64,000 bases of DNA from Sinotaia quadrata (GCA_028829895.1 CM054181.1:105845860-105909859), one strand, 5' to 3'; positions 32,630 through 45,190 are shown, counted from the first letter of the stretch. Translations and numbers: made by a program. Notes: generated from the letters alone by a model not told the origin.

Positions 32630-33294
32630 GATTCTCCAAGGAGTGCTGGGGTTTGACTTTAAGGTTGTATGGACTGGAATATGCGGGTCAGTGTGGCCCA
32701 TTGACTTGGGGTTTTTTTTGGTAGCATGAGTACTTACTTGTCATCTGACAAAGTACTTTGAAAGTGAGTTTGATTGTGCGTAATCGGTTGTGTTCTGACA
32801 GTAATAGAAGACGGGTACCATAAAGCGATCTATAAATAAGTACATGATATATTAACTGTGTTCCGACGAGAAAAGCACACTTGTATAAAAATATTGGCAT
32901 TAAGAAAACACGTAGTCCCATAATGGGTTGATTTGGTACTTGAGTTCTGACAATGTGTATGCGTGTATAATGTGCTGTGGCAATAAGATTGTATAACATA
33001 GGTTTATACTTGTCTAGTGTATGTAGGTTTTGACAGAGAGTACATGTGAATTATAGGTGGATAATTACAAAAGGAACACCTGTGTTTTCTGACAAACAAA
33101 AATTAGTACTTGTATAGTATATGCTTATTTTGCCTGCATATCATATGCTTATATTGCTAATAATTATTATTAATAATAGTACATGTGTATTTCGACAAAA
33201 AGTGTAGCCTACCTGTATATTCTGGCAGTGCCAGTCTATCATGTGTGGGAATGGCAAAGAATTTGCTCGTACACAACAGAGTCGTAACAAAATA

Positions 33295-33775
33295 ATAATG
33301 TCTGTGTATAACACAATAATAGTAAATTATTACAGAGTTCTGATGATAATAATAATGCCTGTGTATAACACAATAATAGTAAATTATTACAGAGTTCTGA
33401 TGATAATAATAATGCCTGTGTATAACACAATAATAGTAAATTATTACAGAGTTCTGATGATAATAATAATGCCTGTGTATAACACAATAACAGTAAATTA
33501 TTACAGAGTTTTAATGATAATAATAATAATGCCTGTGTATAACACACTAATAGTAAATTATTACAGAGTTCTGATGATAATAATAATGCCCGTGTATAAC
33601 ACAATAATAGTAAAATACTACAGAGTTCTGATGATAATAATAATGCCTGTGTATAACACAATAATAATAAAATATTACAGTTCTGATAATAATAATGCTT
33701 GTGTATAACACAATAATAGTAAAATACTACAGAGTTCTGATAATAATAATGTCTCTGTATAACACAATAATAGTG
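33295..33775. repeat. minisatellite, about nine units of 57 bp
   Basis: Starts of GTGTATAACACAATAATAG at 33304, 33361, 33418, 33475, 33535 and 33592 are 57 bp apart (one 60-bp step from an extra AAT). Since 57 is a multiple of three, both strands stay open as 19-residue repeats (plus: MPVYNTIIVNYYRVLMIII; minus: CYTQALLLSSELCNNLLLL). These are not real proteins. Confidence 0.95.
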
Positions 33776-34599
33776 ATATATCGAGTGAAAGAAAATACAC
33801 GTCTTTTGATTGGTCCAAGAAGTACTATTTATTAGTTCAATGTTACCAAGATATGATTATAATAATGACGTCATAATTAACGTGGAGCACCCATGTTCGC
33901 AACTTTCAAGTAATAGTACTGATATAAAAAAAAATAGTGCACTTACACAACAATACATCTCGCAGTAAATCGATATTGTTAGTAAATGTAATTAAATCAT
34001 GCATTCTGCTAATAAATATTATTTACATTAAAAGACACTTTAAAAAAAGAGTCATGTCATCGTATCAACACTTCGGAAAAAACATCATTTCATCGCTTGT
34101 GAGAGTCGTGTAAGAATGTGACGTAAAATGGAATTTAATTTGCTTCTGTTACACAGAGTAGGGCAGCAATAAAAACTGTTCTTTTCTTTTCCCTTTTTAT
34201 GATTTTCTTTTTCTTTTAAAGACAAGGACAGTAACAAGGCACTTAAAATCTTAAAGTCTTCAATGTTTCAAAATCTAAATAATGCAGGTTATCTTGACAA
34301 AAGAATATTTATTTTATTATTGCTGGGGGTGGTGGTGGTGTGCGCATTAATAAATTAATTTCCACCATCCAACTTTTTAAAGGAAATGTCAGCAGGAAAT
34401 TATTCAAGTGAAAATAAAATAGACACACCACTCCAAACACGATGACAATGTTTGTTAATGACATGTAACGGGATTAGCACGCCTACGTTCATATGTCAAA
34501 CTTCGGTGTAATTGGTAGCAAGAAATCGGAAAAGAAAACATCAGCTACAAAAGTGCTGCTGTTCTATAAAAGATACAAAAGACACTCTTTCAAACACGT

Positions 34600-34865
34600 T
34601 TTTCACGGATCGTTGGGGCAAGATAGCATCTTTCCTCACATCCCATCTGGTCGCTCGCGACTAACGAACACGGGCACACACGCACACACACACACACACA
34701 CAGAGCGAGCGCCCGCGTCGCTCGTGACAATTCTCTCGCGCGCCAGACGCTCGCAGTCAGCAGCATTGAACAGCGATTGTACCCACCTGTGCCATCTATA
34801 ACGCAGCGATCACTGACTGGCGGTGCCGCTACCAGGGTTTCCGCGATAGCTTTGCGAGAAGCAGT
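34600..34865. promoter_or_regulatory. intronic CpG-rich patch, possible alternative promoter
   Basis: A compact CpG-rich island inside intron 1 (GAGCGAGCGCCCGCGTCGC, CTCGCGCGCCAGACGC), flanked by a short (CA)n. On the minus strand it contains ATGGCACAG followed by a GTGGGT donor, but that frame would join exon 2 out of phase, so any alternative exon here would probably be non-coding or start elsewhere. Confidence 0.25.
34675..34702. repeat. (CA)n microsatellite
   Basis: Short CA run beside the CpG-rich patch. Confidence 0.9.
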
Positions 34866-36437
34866 CTAAGCATTCTCACAAATGTACGCGACAAAAAGGT
34901 CTGGGGGTCAGCTTTATTGCATATACCTCCAACACCCATCGCTTAGCGACTGCACGTTACGACTAAAGATTGCTTTCGCGAAATTATATAATTAAGTCCC
35001 TGACTATCCGCACGTTATCCTGCTTGCTAAACCGTTATGACAACGCTCACCTTATGCAATTAAAACCATAAATGTACAATTTGCTGAGGGGGAGGGGTGA
35101 CTGTAATGTACTGCGATTCTTATTCTTTTAGAAAGGGATTGATTTAGGAAATGCATTCTCTTCAAAAGCATGAAGGAATGAAACTAAAAATGAATGCTTG
35201 GTGGTTCAATGGTAATGGGTAAAATAACGACTCAGATTGCCGAGGACATTAACCATCTGCGAAATCAGCAACAGTCCCAACTGTCACAAAACTCGAATTA
35301 CTGTCTGAAAAAAACACACCAGAAAACAGCAAAAAAAAATAATTTTGTAGTTTCCACTCGGCCATTGCAAATCTGGTTCGAACTGACATACAGACGAGCC
35401 ACCACATGACACCCAAATGAACATAAATGACCGCTACCAGACAGACGTGAGGTCAGGTGCTTCGGGGTGGGTGGGTGATTGTTAATTAAAATGCTAAAAT
35501 CAGTCTCCACAATCCTCAATGTACGATTGCTCTGTCTTATTGTAGTTGCAATCGGGGGGTGGGGAAGACAATTTCGACAGTCAGATGTAAGTCCTGTTGG
35601 TATTAATAGAGAGCAAATTTAGTGCGAAACCAGTAAATGTCTCTCTCTCTCTCTTTGACGTCACTGTGACAATTCGCACACTCCGTGAGCAATTAACATT
35701 GCTCGACAGGGACAAATTACAAAAGAAATCAGAATATTCTATACACACAACACATGATATGATGATGAATACAATCCTAAAATAAAGAGCTTACTTTTTA
35801 GTGGGGTATTTGTTGAGCGCTAAATATTTCTAACCTTCAGTCACAGTGACATAAATTCTTTAGATAGTTAAAACAGGTTTAGAAGCCTTTTCCGACAACA
35901 CTTTTTACTAATTTCAATGAAACAATCCATAACGACTATAAACTACCCGAAAGAATTATGTAATAATTACATTCTACTTCTATATTATATCGGAAAACAA
36001 GTTTTACATTTATTATTAATAGCACATATTACATTTCCAAATATTACTGCAATAATAGTTTGAATATTAGTATTTTTGTAAGAGGAATACTATTTACTGT
36101 ACATAATATTTGTATTTCTTGGTAATAAAATTTTAATAAAAGAAATTAATACCGCTCATTAAACACACCAAGATATATCTTAAGCAAGTGCTTCTGAAAT
36201 TTTCCGTTAAAAAAAAAATTGTAGGCTCTAAAAAATGAATAGAACTCTTCAAAGTAATGCATAGGCCTATATAAATATCTTCAACACTTATTACGCTTGT
36301 TCATGTATATAAAACAGATCTGAAAATATAGGGATGCGAGATTACATTAAGCATATTTGGTGAATAGAAAACTATTTTAAAATATAAACAAAGAAGAAAG
36401 TATTTCTATTTAGTTGGCTTCCTTCATCACGAAGAAA
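34866..36437. other. intron 1 sequence with no recognised element
   Basis: AT-rich unique DNA. A CRE-like TGACGTCA occurs near 35657. No exon recognised. Confidence 0.45.
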
Positions 36438-36566
36438 GGCATGGAAATAGACATCTTTGCAAACACAATGCGTCTATATCTCTAGTATATAATACGGCAA
36501 GGAAATAGACATCTTTGCAAACACAAGGCGTCTATATCTCTAGTATATAATACGGCATGGAAATAG
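36438..36566. repeat. tandem repeat, 2.2 units of 58 bp
   Basis: GGCATGGAAATAGACATCTT starts at 36438, 36496 and (partial) 36554. Confidence 0.93.
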
Positions 36567-37834
36567 AATTGAAATAAACACACGGAGGAATCAATTGGAA
36601 CTCCTCACAGCCTCGCTAAACACCCGGCGTATTTTATTGGAATGGGGGAGGGGGTGGGGGCATCGGACCTCTAATCAGCATGAACATCACAAACAACCGC
36701 GATGCTACACCACGAACAAACATTAAAATCAGGGAAGGAGAATATATTTTTTTTAAAAAGGAAAATGCATGTGCTGTCTTCTATTCTAGGTAAACATGAA
36801 TTCAACTAATACATTTCAGTACAAATTTCAAAGCCGACCAAACCGAAATGTTATTACTTAAAATTAATGTCCAGCACCACCACCACCACCATCCAAACGA
36901 AAGTTGATGACTACGCCGCAGCAATTATCCCCAGTGTGTGTGTGTGTGGGGGGGGGGGAACAACAAAACAGTCACGTGTCCTCATAAGTAAACATTTTTT
37001 CGTTTTATTTATTTCTAAAGTTCGATGGCATCTAGGTCCCTAAGCAGACAGCAACACTAGCGGAAGAAGGATGAACATGCTGGGAATTGCAAGAAAACAA
37101 ACGAATGCAGTACAGTTACAAGTCGAAGAGGGGTTAACAAATTTATGAGATTTGCATGATTTAAAGGAGGAAAGAGAGAATGGGAAACTAGATAACTTAT
37201 ATTTTACTTCAACAGTTAATAACTTAGTTTTCTTGTCTCTCTAGAAATAAATGTCTGAAGGAAAATTCACAGTGTACAAAGTGTATACCATAATCCATTC
37301 CTCCCCCCCCTCACCCACCCACCAGCCGAGTCTCATTATCAGCTCAGTTTCTGTCTTTGTAGAGCACAAATTTGCCAGAAGTCGAGTTAAGCTGAGGAAA
37401 GGAAGATAGGTGAAATAAATATGGAGTGCACTCTTGTTTCGCGCATTTCGGCACTTACTATCGCGGCACTTGATAAACTGCGACACGATTCCAGACACTG
37501 AGAAAACGGTCGTCACTTTGCTTCATAATCATATTTATATGCCAGGCACACCGCTTGAGCTTGAATTAAAAAAAAGGGAGAAGCCGAGATAGTGAATTTC
37601 ACCACGGTTAAATTTTGTTTATCATCTCTACTCCCCAACAAACTTTAATTTCTCACGCCAAGTCACCAGGTCGATTTAGGAAAGGCGTGTTTCAAAAACT
37701 ATGTAGGCCTACTAAGAACGTGCACGCGTCCGGAACAATCTAAGCAGGCACAGTCAAAATCCTTTTACCATCTACGTCCAAGTGGTTTAAGTTTAACACT
37801 ATCAAACAATTATTAAAATTTTCGTTCTGATTTT

Positions 37835-38040
37835 TACCCGATCAAATATGCAAGCTGACTTGAAACAGTCCACGCAATTTTACGCACTAAAACCAACTGT
37901 AAAATAATGGTCTCTCTCTTTCACGTATGCACACATTTCTTTTACTCGTTCAAATATGCAAACGGACATGAAACAGTCCACGCAATTTTGCGCATTGAAA
38001 CCGACTGTCAAATAATCTCTCCCTCCCAAACATGCGCACA
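37835..38040. repeat. duplication of about 108 bp
   Basis: CAAATATGCAA...GAAACAGTCCACGCAATTTT...ACTGT-AAATAAT occurs at 37843 and again at 37951, with moderate divergence. Confidence 0.88.
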
Positions 38041-38250
38041 CACAATCTAATCAATTCACCCATAAGCTCACAGTTTCAGAGACCACTATAAAGACTTTGA
38101 TTGAACTCGATGCTATAAAGAATCACAATTTTAGAAAACAGACAAACCGACAACACCCTTTTTCTTTTCTTCAAATAAATAAAATAATAAACAAAAAGAA
38201 AACAACACAATGTGCGAAACATTATATGCACTTATAATTATATAAAGAAA

Positions 38251-38560
38251 TATTCATCAAAACTTCATTTAATTGTTTACGGTATAATAAGTTTTAGTGT
38301 CTCTCCCCCCCACTCGAGCTGAAAAAAGGAACAAAAAAATTAATATTTATAAAAACTTCATTTAATTGTTTAAGTTATATATTTTATTTTCAACCTCCCC
38401 CCCCCCTCTACTCGAGCTGAAAAAGAAACAAATAATCATGAACTCATCAAGATATTGTATACGTTTAGGGGCTCCCACCCTCCGTCTACCTTAATATCAA
38501 ACAAATATTCATGAACACTTCATTGAGTTGTTCTTGCATACGATTTAGTCCCCCCCCTTC
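38251..38560. repeat. three degenerate copies of a 90-160 bp element
   Basis: AAACTTCATTTAATTGTTTA followed by a poly-C run and CTCGAGCTGAAAAA appears near 38251, 38344 and (more diverged) 38504. Confidence 0.7.
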
Positions 38561-41500
38561 CCCGTCTAAGTGCAACCCAAGATGACTAAATTGTAATCTA
38601 ATATCAGTTTGTGAAAATGCCATCCTAGACGATTCATTTAAGAAATAAGTCGATGACAAAAGACAAATAAAGGTCGGGTAACTTATACCTCATCAACGAC
38701 TGGAGTTGTAATTTGACAAACTTGCATCTTTTCCTAACAACCAGAAATAATTTATGAAAGCAGTCAGTCATTAAACCGCACCATTTCTCTTATGCAACTT
38801 GTTCCTTCACACCTTACACATCAGGTGGTTTGGCTTTGGGGGGTGGGATGGAAGGTGGGTGTCGTATTAACTGGAATCGTGACACAAGATAAAGTGGTTT
38901 TCCTAGACTCTAGGCGTTCTGGATGGCTGCTTTCAATCTAGGCATTGTTACCAGCGTTTGAAAAGCGAGAAACCGGGTGACCAGATTATATACACCACAG
39001 GGATGGATTTTAGCCTGTTTAAGAGGACTACATTAAGCTGCCTCTTATCTCCGAAACTGAAACTATGCAAAGGGGAATGTCAAGGTTAACTGGTCGTCAA
39101 GGTCCCTTGGCTAACCGATTCTTATTCGACCGCACCTCAGAAAGAAAAGAAAGGCAAGAAATATCGACGCACTCATGTGGAAAGAAAGCCCTACACGAAA
39201 CCTACCTGTCATATTTGCCTTTTGTTCGCAACCGTTGTGTAACAAGAAGTGACACGTTTGTAAGGGAGAGGGGGAGGAGGATGGCAGGTCACTCAAACTA
39301 ACCAACAACAAAAAAAAATCAAAGAAACGAGAGACGGATTCGTCCGGCAAAGAATTTGCCTGGGGCACAGTGATTACTGGCTTTGTTACCAAGAGACTAA
39401 CTAAAGTGCAATTTTCACTTTCGAACGCTGGGAAACAGTAGAGACTTATTTCTTTTAAATCCTCGCAGAATGTTCAGACTAGTGACAACAACCGCTAGTG
39501 CCGGAAGCATCAGTGCCATGTAACACCATAAATGTAAACAGTGCTGAAACTGTGACTGGAATGGATGCTTAGTAATTTACAGTCTCAAAACATACACACG
39601 CATGAAGCACAATCAGACACACTGGAATCACTAAGATACGAGTGAAACTATTTGATAAAGTGATCTCTCTTGTTAATTGTATGGCTGAACTGCTTGAATT
39701 CATAAATGCATGTTTTATCTCTTATCAAATGCGAGACCGACTTATAAATGAAGCTCTAGCTATTGATAATTTACTTGTAAAATCATCAATAATTTTATAT
39801 TCTCCTGAGGGGAAAAATATCAAAGGACAAACTCGTCCAGCAAAGGAATTGTTGCGAAGGTAAATGCAGGTAAACAAATGGATTCTACTGTTGTCATTTC
39901 CTTTTCACGATGAACATTGAAAAAAAAATAAATGAGCAGTATATTCTTTTCAATAAGTGTGCGTGTTTCGAGTTTGGTTCGCCTCTCCACGACCGCCAAT
40001 ATCTGACAAGAAAATGACTGACAGATAACCCCTATTGTTCTTGCTCATTGTAAAGTTTTCTGCACAAAACATTTTTTTTCTACTTTCAATAGGTTTTGTT
40101 TTGGATTACAATAACAGACATAAGCTGACAAAAATAACTAACAAGTTGACAGGTGTGCTGCAATATTTAGTTGGAATAAGCTGACATCAACTGACAGTGA
40201 GAAGTGGTCAGAGGACCCATTACAGCTTCACCACTTGCGTAAGAAAAATTACATATATATATATATAATGCGTGGGTATTAAAATAGGCCTAATATAAAT
40301 GTATAAGAGTGCGCCTATAGCTTTTACTGCAGCACTTTCTTCTAAAACATTTTTTCTTTTAGATTTGCACATATAAAAGCATAAACAATACATCAAGTCA
40401 CATACAGTTTGATAATATTAATTAAATTTCATTTTCTAAAAATCCATTTTATAATTCATTAAAATCGGACCAGCAAAAAACTCCAAATCTACAAGAATAA
40501 TCAGAAAAAAATCTTTATCCGTTAAAAAAAAATGCACTGATTCCAAACATTGGAATTTTATTTATTAAATGATATACCGGTAAATATTTTATATAAAAAA
40601 ATAATAAAATTCCCAAACAATCAAATTAGAAAGGATTTGTTTGATCAAAATCTATACTTTGCAAAGTTCTTGTTCCAGACATCAATACACAAATATACTA
40701 GCATATTCTATTGTATTTGTATAGAATAATTAGTGGAAAATATATTTTAAAGACTGTCAACATTTTTTTTTTAAAATTCGAAAGGTTCAACCAAGCAATT
40801 GTAACATAAATTAATTAGTTCACCGGACGAAATCAGAAGGAAAATACATAGCAACTACACCCACCCACCGATAAATCCAATTCAAGTAAAATTTGTTGTA
40901 TTTTTTCATGGTGAGAAATAAGCAAGTTAACAACAAAATATAAGTGATGGCAAAAGTATGAACGAAGATGCAAACGAAATAGAAAGTGAAAATATAATAT
41001 GCGGTTAGGTGGCGGCTGCTGTTCGGAACAAAATTAAGCCACTCTCAAGACTCTTCAACCTCGTTAACTGGTGGAGAACGTTTGTAATGTCGGATGTATA
41101 ACATACGGTGTACACATTCTCGCACACACTAATGCCCACACTACGAGCGCTAGTAAACGACAGACAATTATTTATTGTGCCCCGTTGTAATAATTGAATG
41201 ACTTTGACTAGGCCTACCGTCAGGGTTCCAGAGAAAACACAGAGAAACGAATGAGCATCAGTGACAGACATTCCATTGTGCAGTCTGACTGCATGTTTGG
41301 CTGCTTGCTTTCATCGCGAGGGAGTGAACCCCTGTTTGTGTGTGGCCCTTCACGATGCACACGCGAGCGTAGGGGAGGGGGGGAGGTCTCCGCGTAGCAG
41401 ACGACAATTTGTACTCTCTTTGCTAAGGTTACCCGGAATAGATAGATCGAAGTCGCCAAGAAAGCAGGAAAAAAAACGAATCAAAACAAGATCCGCGAGA

Positions 41501-41800
41501 AAGAACAAAAACTTTACAAAAAACAAACGCTCAACTACTTTACTGCAAACCCTTGCTTGAGACTTCGGAAAGGCAAACAAAAAGATGGAGTTACATAAAC
41601 CGGACAGTTCCATCCAAGAAAAATATCCGAATAGACACATATCAAAGAGGGGGAAAAAAACAAAGTGTAGAAATGCTATAAAAGTAAACCCAACTCTTCC
41701 CTCATTTAAAACAATAAGTAGCACAAAAGAACTATTAAATGAAAAACGGGGAGGGGGGGAACAACACACAAAAATTATGCCACCCCTAAAAAAAACCCCA
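38561..41800. other. intron 1 sequence next to exon 1, no recognised element
   Basis: AT-rich unique DNA with a (TA)n run near 40253-40266. A 73-residue open frame at 39642-39863 (plus) has protein-like composition but no domain I know and no flanking splice context I could verify. Confidence 0.45.
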
Positions 41801-41812
41801 AGCACTACTTAC

Positions 41813-41885
41813 CGTTCACAATGGTAGGCCCAATCTCGCCATCATTCTCCAAGTGGCGAGGATGAGACTGCTTACGTCGCGACAT
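41813..41885 (-). CDS. sall: spalt/SALL-like transcription factor, coding exon 1 (NuRD-recruiting N-terminus)
   Basis: Read on the minus strand, ATG at 41885-41883 opens 24 codons plus one base, beginning MSRRKQSHPRHLEND. Family knowledge: MSRRKQ at the extreme N-terminus is the conserved motif by which SALL and FOG proteins bind the RBBP4 subunit of the NuRD co-repressor, so this exon supplies nuclear repression activity. The exon ends AACG|GTAAGT (donor GT at 41812-41811), leaving phase 1. Exon 2 begins with GC, giving an in-frame Gly codon across the junction. Start choice: an in-frame TAA lies 32 codons upstream (41981-41979) with no in-frame ATG between, and the base at -3 is A. The coding part is only 73 nt, so an ORF search would miss it. 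Such a tiny first coding exon is usual in SALL genes. Very sure of the family; paralogue and species unknown. Confidence 0.93.
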
Positions 41886-41944
41886 CGTTCTGAACTCTGG
41901 CCTCGGGAGTGACAGACGGCCAAGAGTATGCAATATTGAGGTGA

Positions 41945-41971
41945 TTATAGCCGCACAGCGCTCCTGCGCAT
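41945..41971 (-). other. possible upstream ORF (8 codons) in the 5' leader
   Basis: An ATG at 41971-41969 opens MRRSAVRL and stops at TAA (41947-41945), 59 nt before the main ATG and in a different frame. If the transcript starts above 41971 it would be scanned first and could damp translation of the spalt protein. Whether it is transcribed is unknown. Confidence 0.35.
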
Positions 41972-42689
41972 GTCTAAATTATGAATATCAATTATGTGCC
42001 CCTGAGATTATCATAATCAAATTGTAACGAAGCTTTTGATTGGCCTGGCCGGACGGCACACACGGACGTACACGGACGCACCGCACACCCTACACCTTCT
42101 TCGTCTTCTTGCCTCCTCCTCTCGCGCACTGAAGAAAAGCACGCTCCTTGTCGCTTCGGAAAGTTTTTCTGCCCTTTCTCCGAAAACAGCGCGCGGGCAA
42201 GTGATCGTCTCGAACGCGCGAGGTAAAAACTCTGACCAGCCACTAATGTATTCGCCTCCAGATGAGAATATATTGTCAAAAACGACCATTTGCGGTCTGC
42301 GCTGTAGTCCCTTGTCCTGTACCAGCCAGCCACCCAACCCAAGCGAAGAAATAATCAACCCGGCCTTACGCAAGTCTACCCCCTTCAGAGCCGAAAGAGA
42401 CATGTGGCGAGGGCGAACTGGAGGAAGGTGCGCGTGCTTGACCACCCCTGACACACGCACACCGTGAGGTCCACGCTCGGTAGGTAAGAGAGAGCCGAAT
42501 CGGAGAGGCTGGAAGGTGGGAGGAAAGAGAGAGAGCTTGTGTAGTCCCCGGAATCCGTTTGTACCTTCCACTTGCTTGTAAACCACTAATCGAGTGGCTA
42601 CTCTTGAGAGACTGTTTACGTTCGCACGCGAGGCTGTATACACTCACACTCCTGCTGGTCGCCTAGGTGGTTTAGGCCACGGGCGCACA

Positions 42690-42717
42690 CATAGACACAC
42701 ACACACACACACACACC
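42690..42717. repeat. (CA)n microsatellite in the promoter region
   Basis: About 23 bp of uninterrupted AC. Confidence 0.92.
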
Positions 42718-43610
42718 TCAAGAGGACACACGTGTGTGGTGTGAAATCTACTACACAACAGTTCGTTATTTCTTGACGATCCGTAGTGAATCGAGTCCCG
42801 GAATCTATTCCTAGTAGAGCTTTTTTCTTCTTCTTTACGTTTCTCTTGTCTGTCTGCGAATCTCGCTTCATCGAGGTATCCTCGCCGACTCTTACTCCAC
42901 CCCCATTCTTTTTACTTTTCGTCTTCTCTGGGTCTCCTTTTTTTTAAATTCAACCCCACCTCTCATGGCGCAGAGAACTGTTTGAGCCCAGAACTCACCT
43001 TAGGAGTCGTAACGGAGAGCTGACTCACGCGAAGGAGGAATTATGACATGTGAAGCTGGGGAAACAAACGTTCGCTAGCGGTGGGACACAAGCCCCTCCT
43101 ACCAATGAAACTCGCCGCGTCAAATCATGTGGAATGCTGCTTGTCAAAATTACACACCAATTTATGATCCCGCGCGCGAGCAAATCGGAGCGGGAGAGGT
43201 ATACAGCAAACTCGAAGACCGGTGTTAGGCGCGCCCAGACGTCTGCCTCGGACCTCCTTCACTGCACAAAGTAGACCAAGACTACATCACAAATTCTGCT
43301 CTCCCCCCTCCCCAAAAAAAAATCCCCACCCGTGCTGAAAATAGATTCCCCCCCAAACCCACTTCTTCACAACTACTATACTTTTCACTGATATTGTTTG
43401 TCTTTAGCTGACGCAGCCAAAACCTCGTTCTGTTCACGTCCGAAGTGTACACACAGAGCTGCTAAACATCCTACTACACGCGAGTGCAACTGCGGGCACG
43501 TTAATCTCGTCAAACAACGGAGGAGCTCATTCAGAACGGGAACACGCGGCGACTCGCGAGACAACCGTAATCCCGTTCCTTGTTCGTCGCTCGTAAGACG
43601 ACCCCAAGTA

Positions 43611-44539
43611 GCTTGAATGAAAATCAGTAGATTCACAATCAAAACTTGATTCGCGGGGTGGCACTGGCAACAGACTTGTTAGGTATCTTTCCTCGGGTAT
43701 TTAAAAGTCGTAGTCCATGAATTAAGTTTCTCTCAAGAACGAAAGTGAAATCGATGATAGGGAGATAAATCGCTTCCCACTGCGCTTTAATAGCGCCAGG
43801 TGTTTTCAAACACAATTAAAAAGATGCCTTTTACTGTTGAAACAAAGCGCACGCAGAATATGCATATTGTATATATATATATGGGTGTTTGTGTGCGTAA
43901 GAAATAAAGACATTGAAGCTAGCCCTAAGCCTACGGCTTAACTAATGTATTTGTTGTTATTTTGCACGAAAAGCTACACTGAAGGGTGGGAAACAATTAG
44001 ATACTTCTTATGGTTTTAATTTGTTAGTCTGCTGTCGTTTCCAAATAATATTTTGCTGTTTTCGCTAACGAATGAATGAATTGCAAACAAGATGAAAAGA
44101 GTGTTTTAGGAAGGGTGGGTGAAGGGAAGGTTACAGCACACTTGAAGTATTTATTAATGATATGCGAGTTGATATTTTGTGCACTTTGAAGGTAAAATAA
44201 TAGGCGACACCGTTCTTTGTATTTCTTCTCTTTAATACGAATTCCATCTAGAGACTCTGACAATGTGCAAAGCTTTTACAGTAGGTGTACCCGATGTTCC
44301 ATACCCGTTGTTCCCGATTAATCATAAAATCCTACGAACAGTTGGCATCGACACCAAGTCTCCTAAAGTATTTCGTGAAGGTGTTCGGATTATGCCATCA
44401 TTTGGGAGGCAAAAAGAAAGACTTCGACAACGACACTTTTCATAACTCTCACAGGAAAAATGTAAACAACAACAAATCGTGATTCTATATATAAATCAGA
44501 TCCAATGCAAATGCATGATTGACAAATATGACTTGCATG
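43611..44539. other. upstream flank, no gene seen
   Basis: AT-rich unique DNA with short spurious frames only, including a small (TA)n run near 43870. I see no exon or RNA gene. Confidence 0.5.
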
Positions 44540-44792
44540 AGCTTTTCTTGTAACTAATATGTTAATGCTGACTGATTCAGTATTTCTAGCTGGACATTTT
44601 TTTTTTTTTTAGTGAGCAAGTTAGTGCGGGTTGATTTCTTGTAACGATCTTATTAATGCTGGTTGGTTTCTTGTGACCAGCATATTAATGTTGGTTCATT
44701 TATGTAACGAGCATATTAGTGCTGGTTGTTTTCTTGTAACAACATTGCTCCAGTCACCAGGACGTTACACCAGGACGTTGCACCAGGACGAT
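44540..44792. repeat. degenerate 32-bp repeat followed by three 12-bp CCAGGACGTTAC units
   Basis: TTCTTGTAACGA-C-TATTAATGCTGGTTGG recurs about every 32 bp at 44636, 44668 and 44701. CCAGGACGTTACA, CCAGGACGTTGCA and CCAGGACGATTAA follow directly. Confidence 0.8.
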
Positions 44793-44961
44793 TAAAGCTT
44801 GCAGCACCGTAGGAGTTCTGGACTGGCGGCAGTTTGATTTTGATATGCTGGGAACAACTTTGGATCTTTTAGAAGACTTAGATAAACGGACGCAACGCAA
44901 AGGGCGGCTGCCAAAACGTTTTGGGAGTGCGGAGAATAGTTGTGAACTTTTACGAAATTAA

Positions 44962-45190
44962 CAGTTCAGATTGTTTTAGAGCTTAGGTTGACAGAATTCA
45001 CAGTTCAGATTGTTTTAGAACTTGGGTTGATAGAATTCACAGTTCAGATTGTTTTAGAACTTGGGTTGATAGAATTCACAGTTCAGATTGTTTTAGAACT
45101 TGGGTTGACAGAATTCACAGTTCAGATTGTTTTAGAGCTTGGGTTGATAGAATTCACAGTTCAGATTGTTTTAGAGCCTCAGTCGACAGA
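44962..45190. repeat. minisatellite, six units of 39 bp
   Basis: CAGTTCAGATTGTTTTAGA starts at 44962, 45001, 45040, 45079, 45118 and 45157. As 39 is 3x13, the plus strand stays open as a 13-residue repeat (EFTVQIVLELGLI), a by-product of the period. Confidence 0.95.

Larger units (their letters stand above)
12747..41812 (-). other. intron 1 of the spalt-like gene (about 29 kb, phase 1)
   Basis: Bounded by GTAAGT at the exon 1 side and CTTGCAG at the exon 2 side. No further coding exon was recognised in either strand. Contents: AT-rich unique DNA, simple repeats and minisatellites listed separately, and one CpG-rich patch near 34.6-34.86 kb. A long first intron is typical of developmental regulators and may hold enhancers, but none can be pointed to from sequence alone. 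Confidence 0.88.
41886..43610 (-). promoter_or_regulatory. CpG-rich promoter / 5' leader region of the spalt-like gene
   Basis: The 1.7 kb directly upstream of the start codon is visibly richer in CpG than almost all the rest of the window (runs such as GCGCGCGGGC near 42190, CGAACGCGCGAGG near 42212, GGCGCGCCCAGACG near 43227, GCGGCGACTCGCGAG near 43547). Long open frames on both strands here are a by-product of the GC content. A minus-strand donor CCTAAG|GTGAGT ends at 42999 and could mark a non-coding first exon spliced onward; a plus-strand AG|GTAAAA near 42222 could mark a divergent transcript. A TATA-like CTATAATC lies near 41945-41952. The transcription start itself cannot be fixed. 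Confidence 0.55.

Noticed and set aside
33239..33708. Repeat-containing frames of 140 and 155 codons on both strands
   Set aside because: Artefact of a 57-bp tandem period.
34767..34800. Alternative start ATGGCACAG joined to exon 2
   Set aside because: The donor would leave phase 0, whereas exon 2 needs phase 1; the join would shift the frame away from the C2HC finger.
42017..42643. 208-residue minus-strand frame upstream of exon 1, with overlapping plus-strand frames
   Set aside because: CpG/GC-rich promoter DNA has few stop codons. The frames on opposite strands overlap and none contains a known domain.
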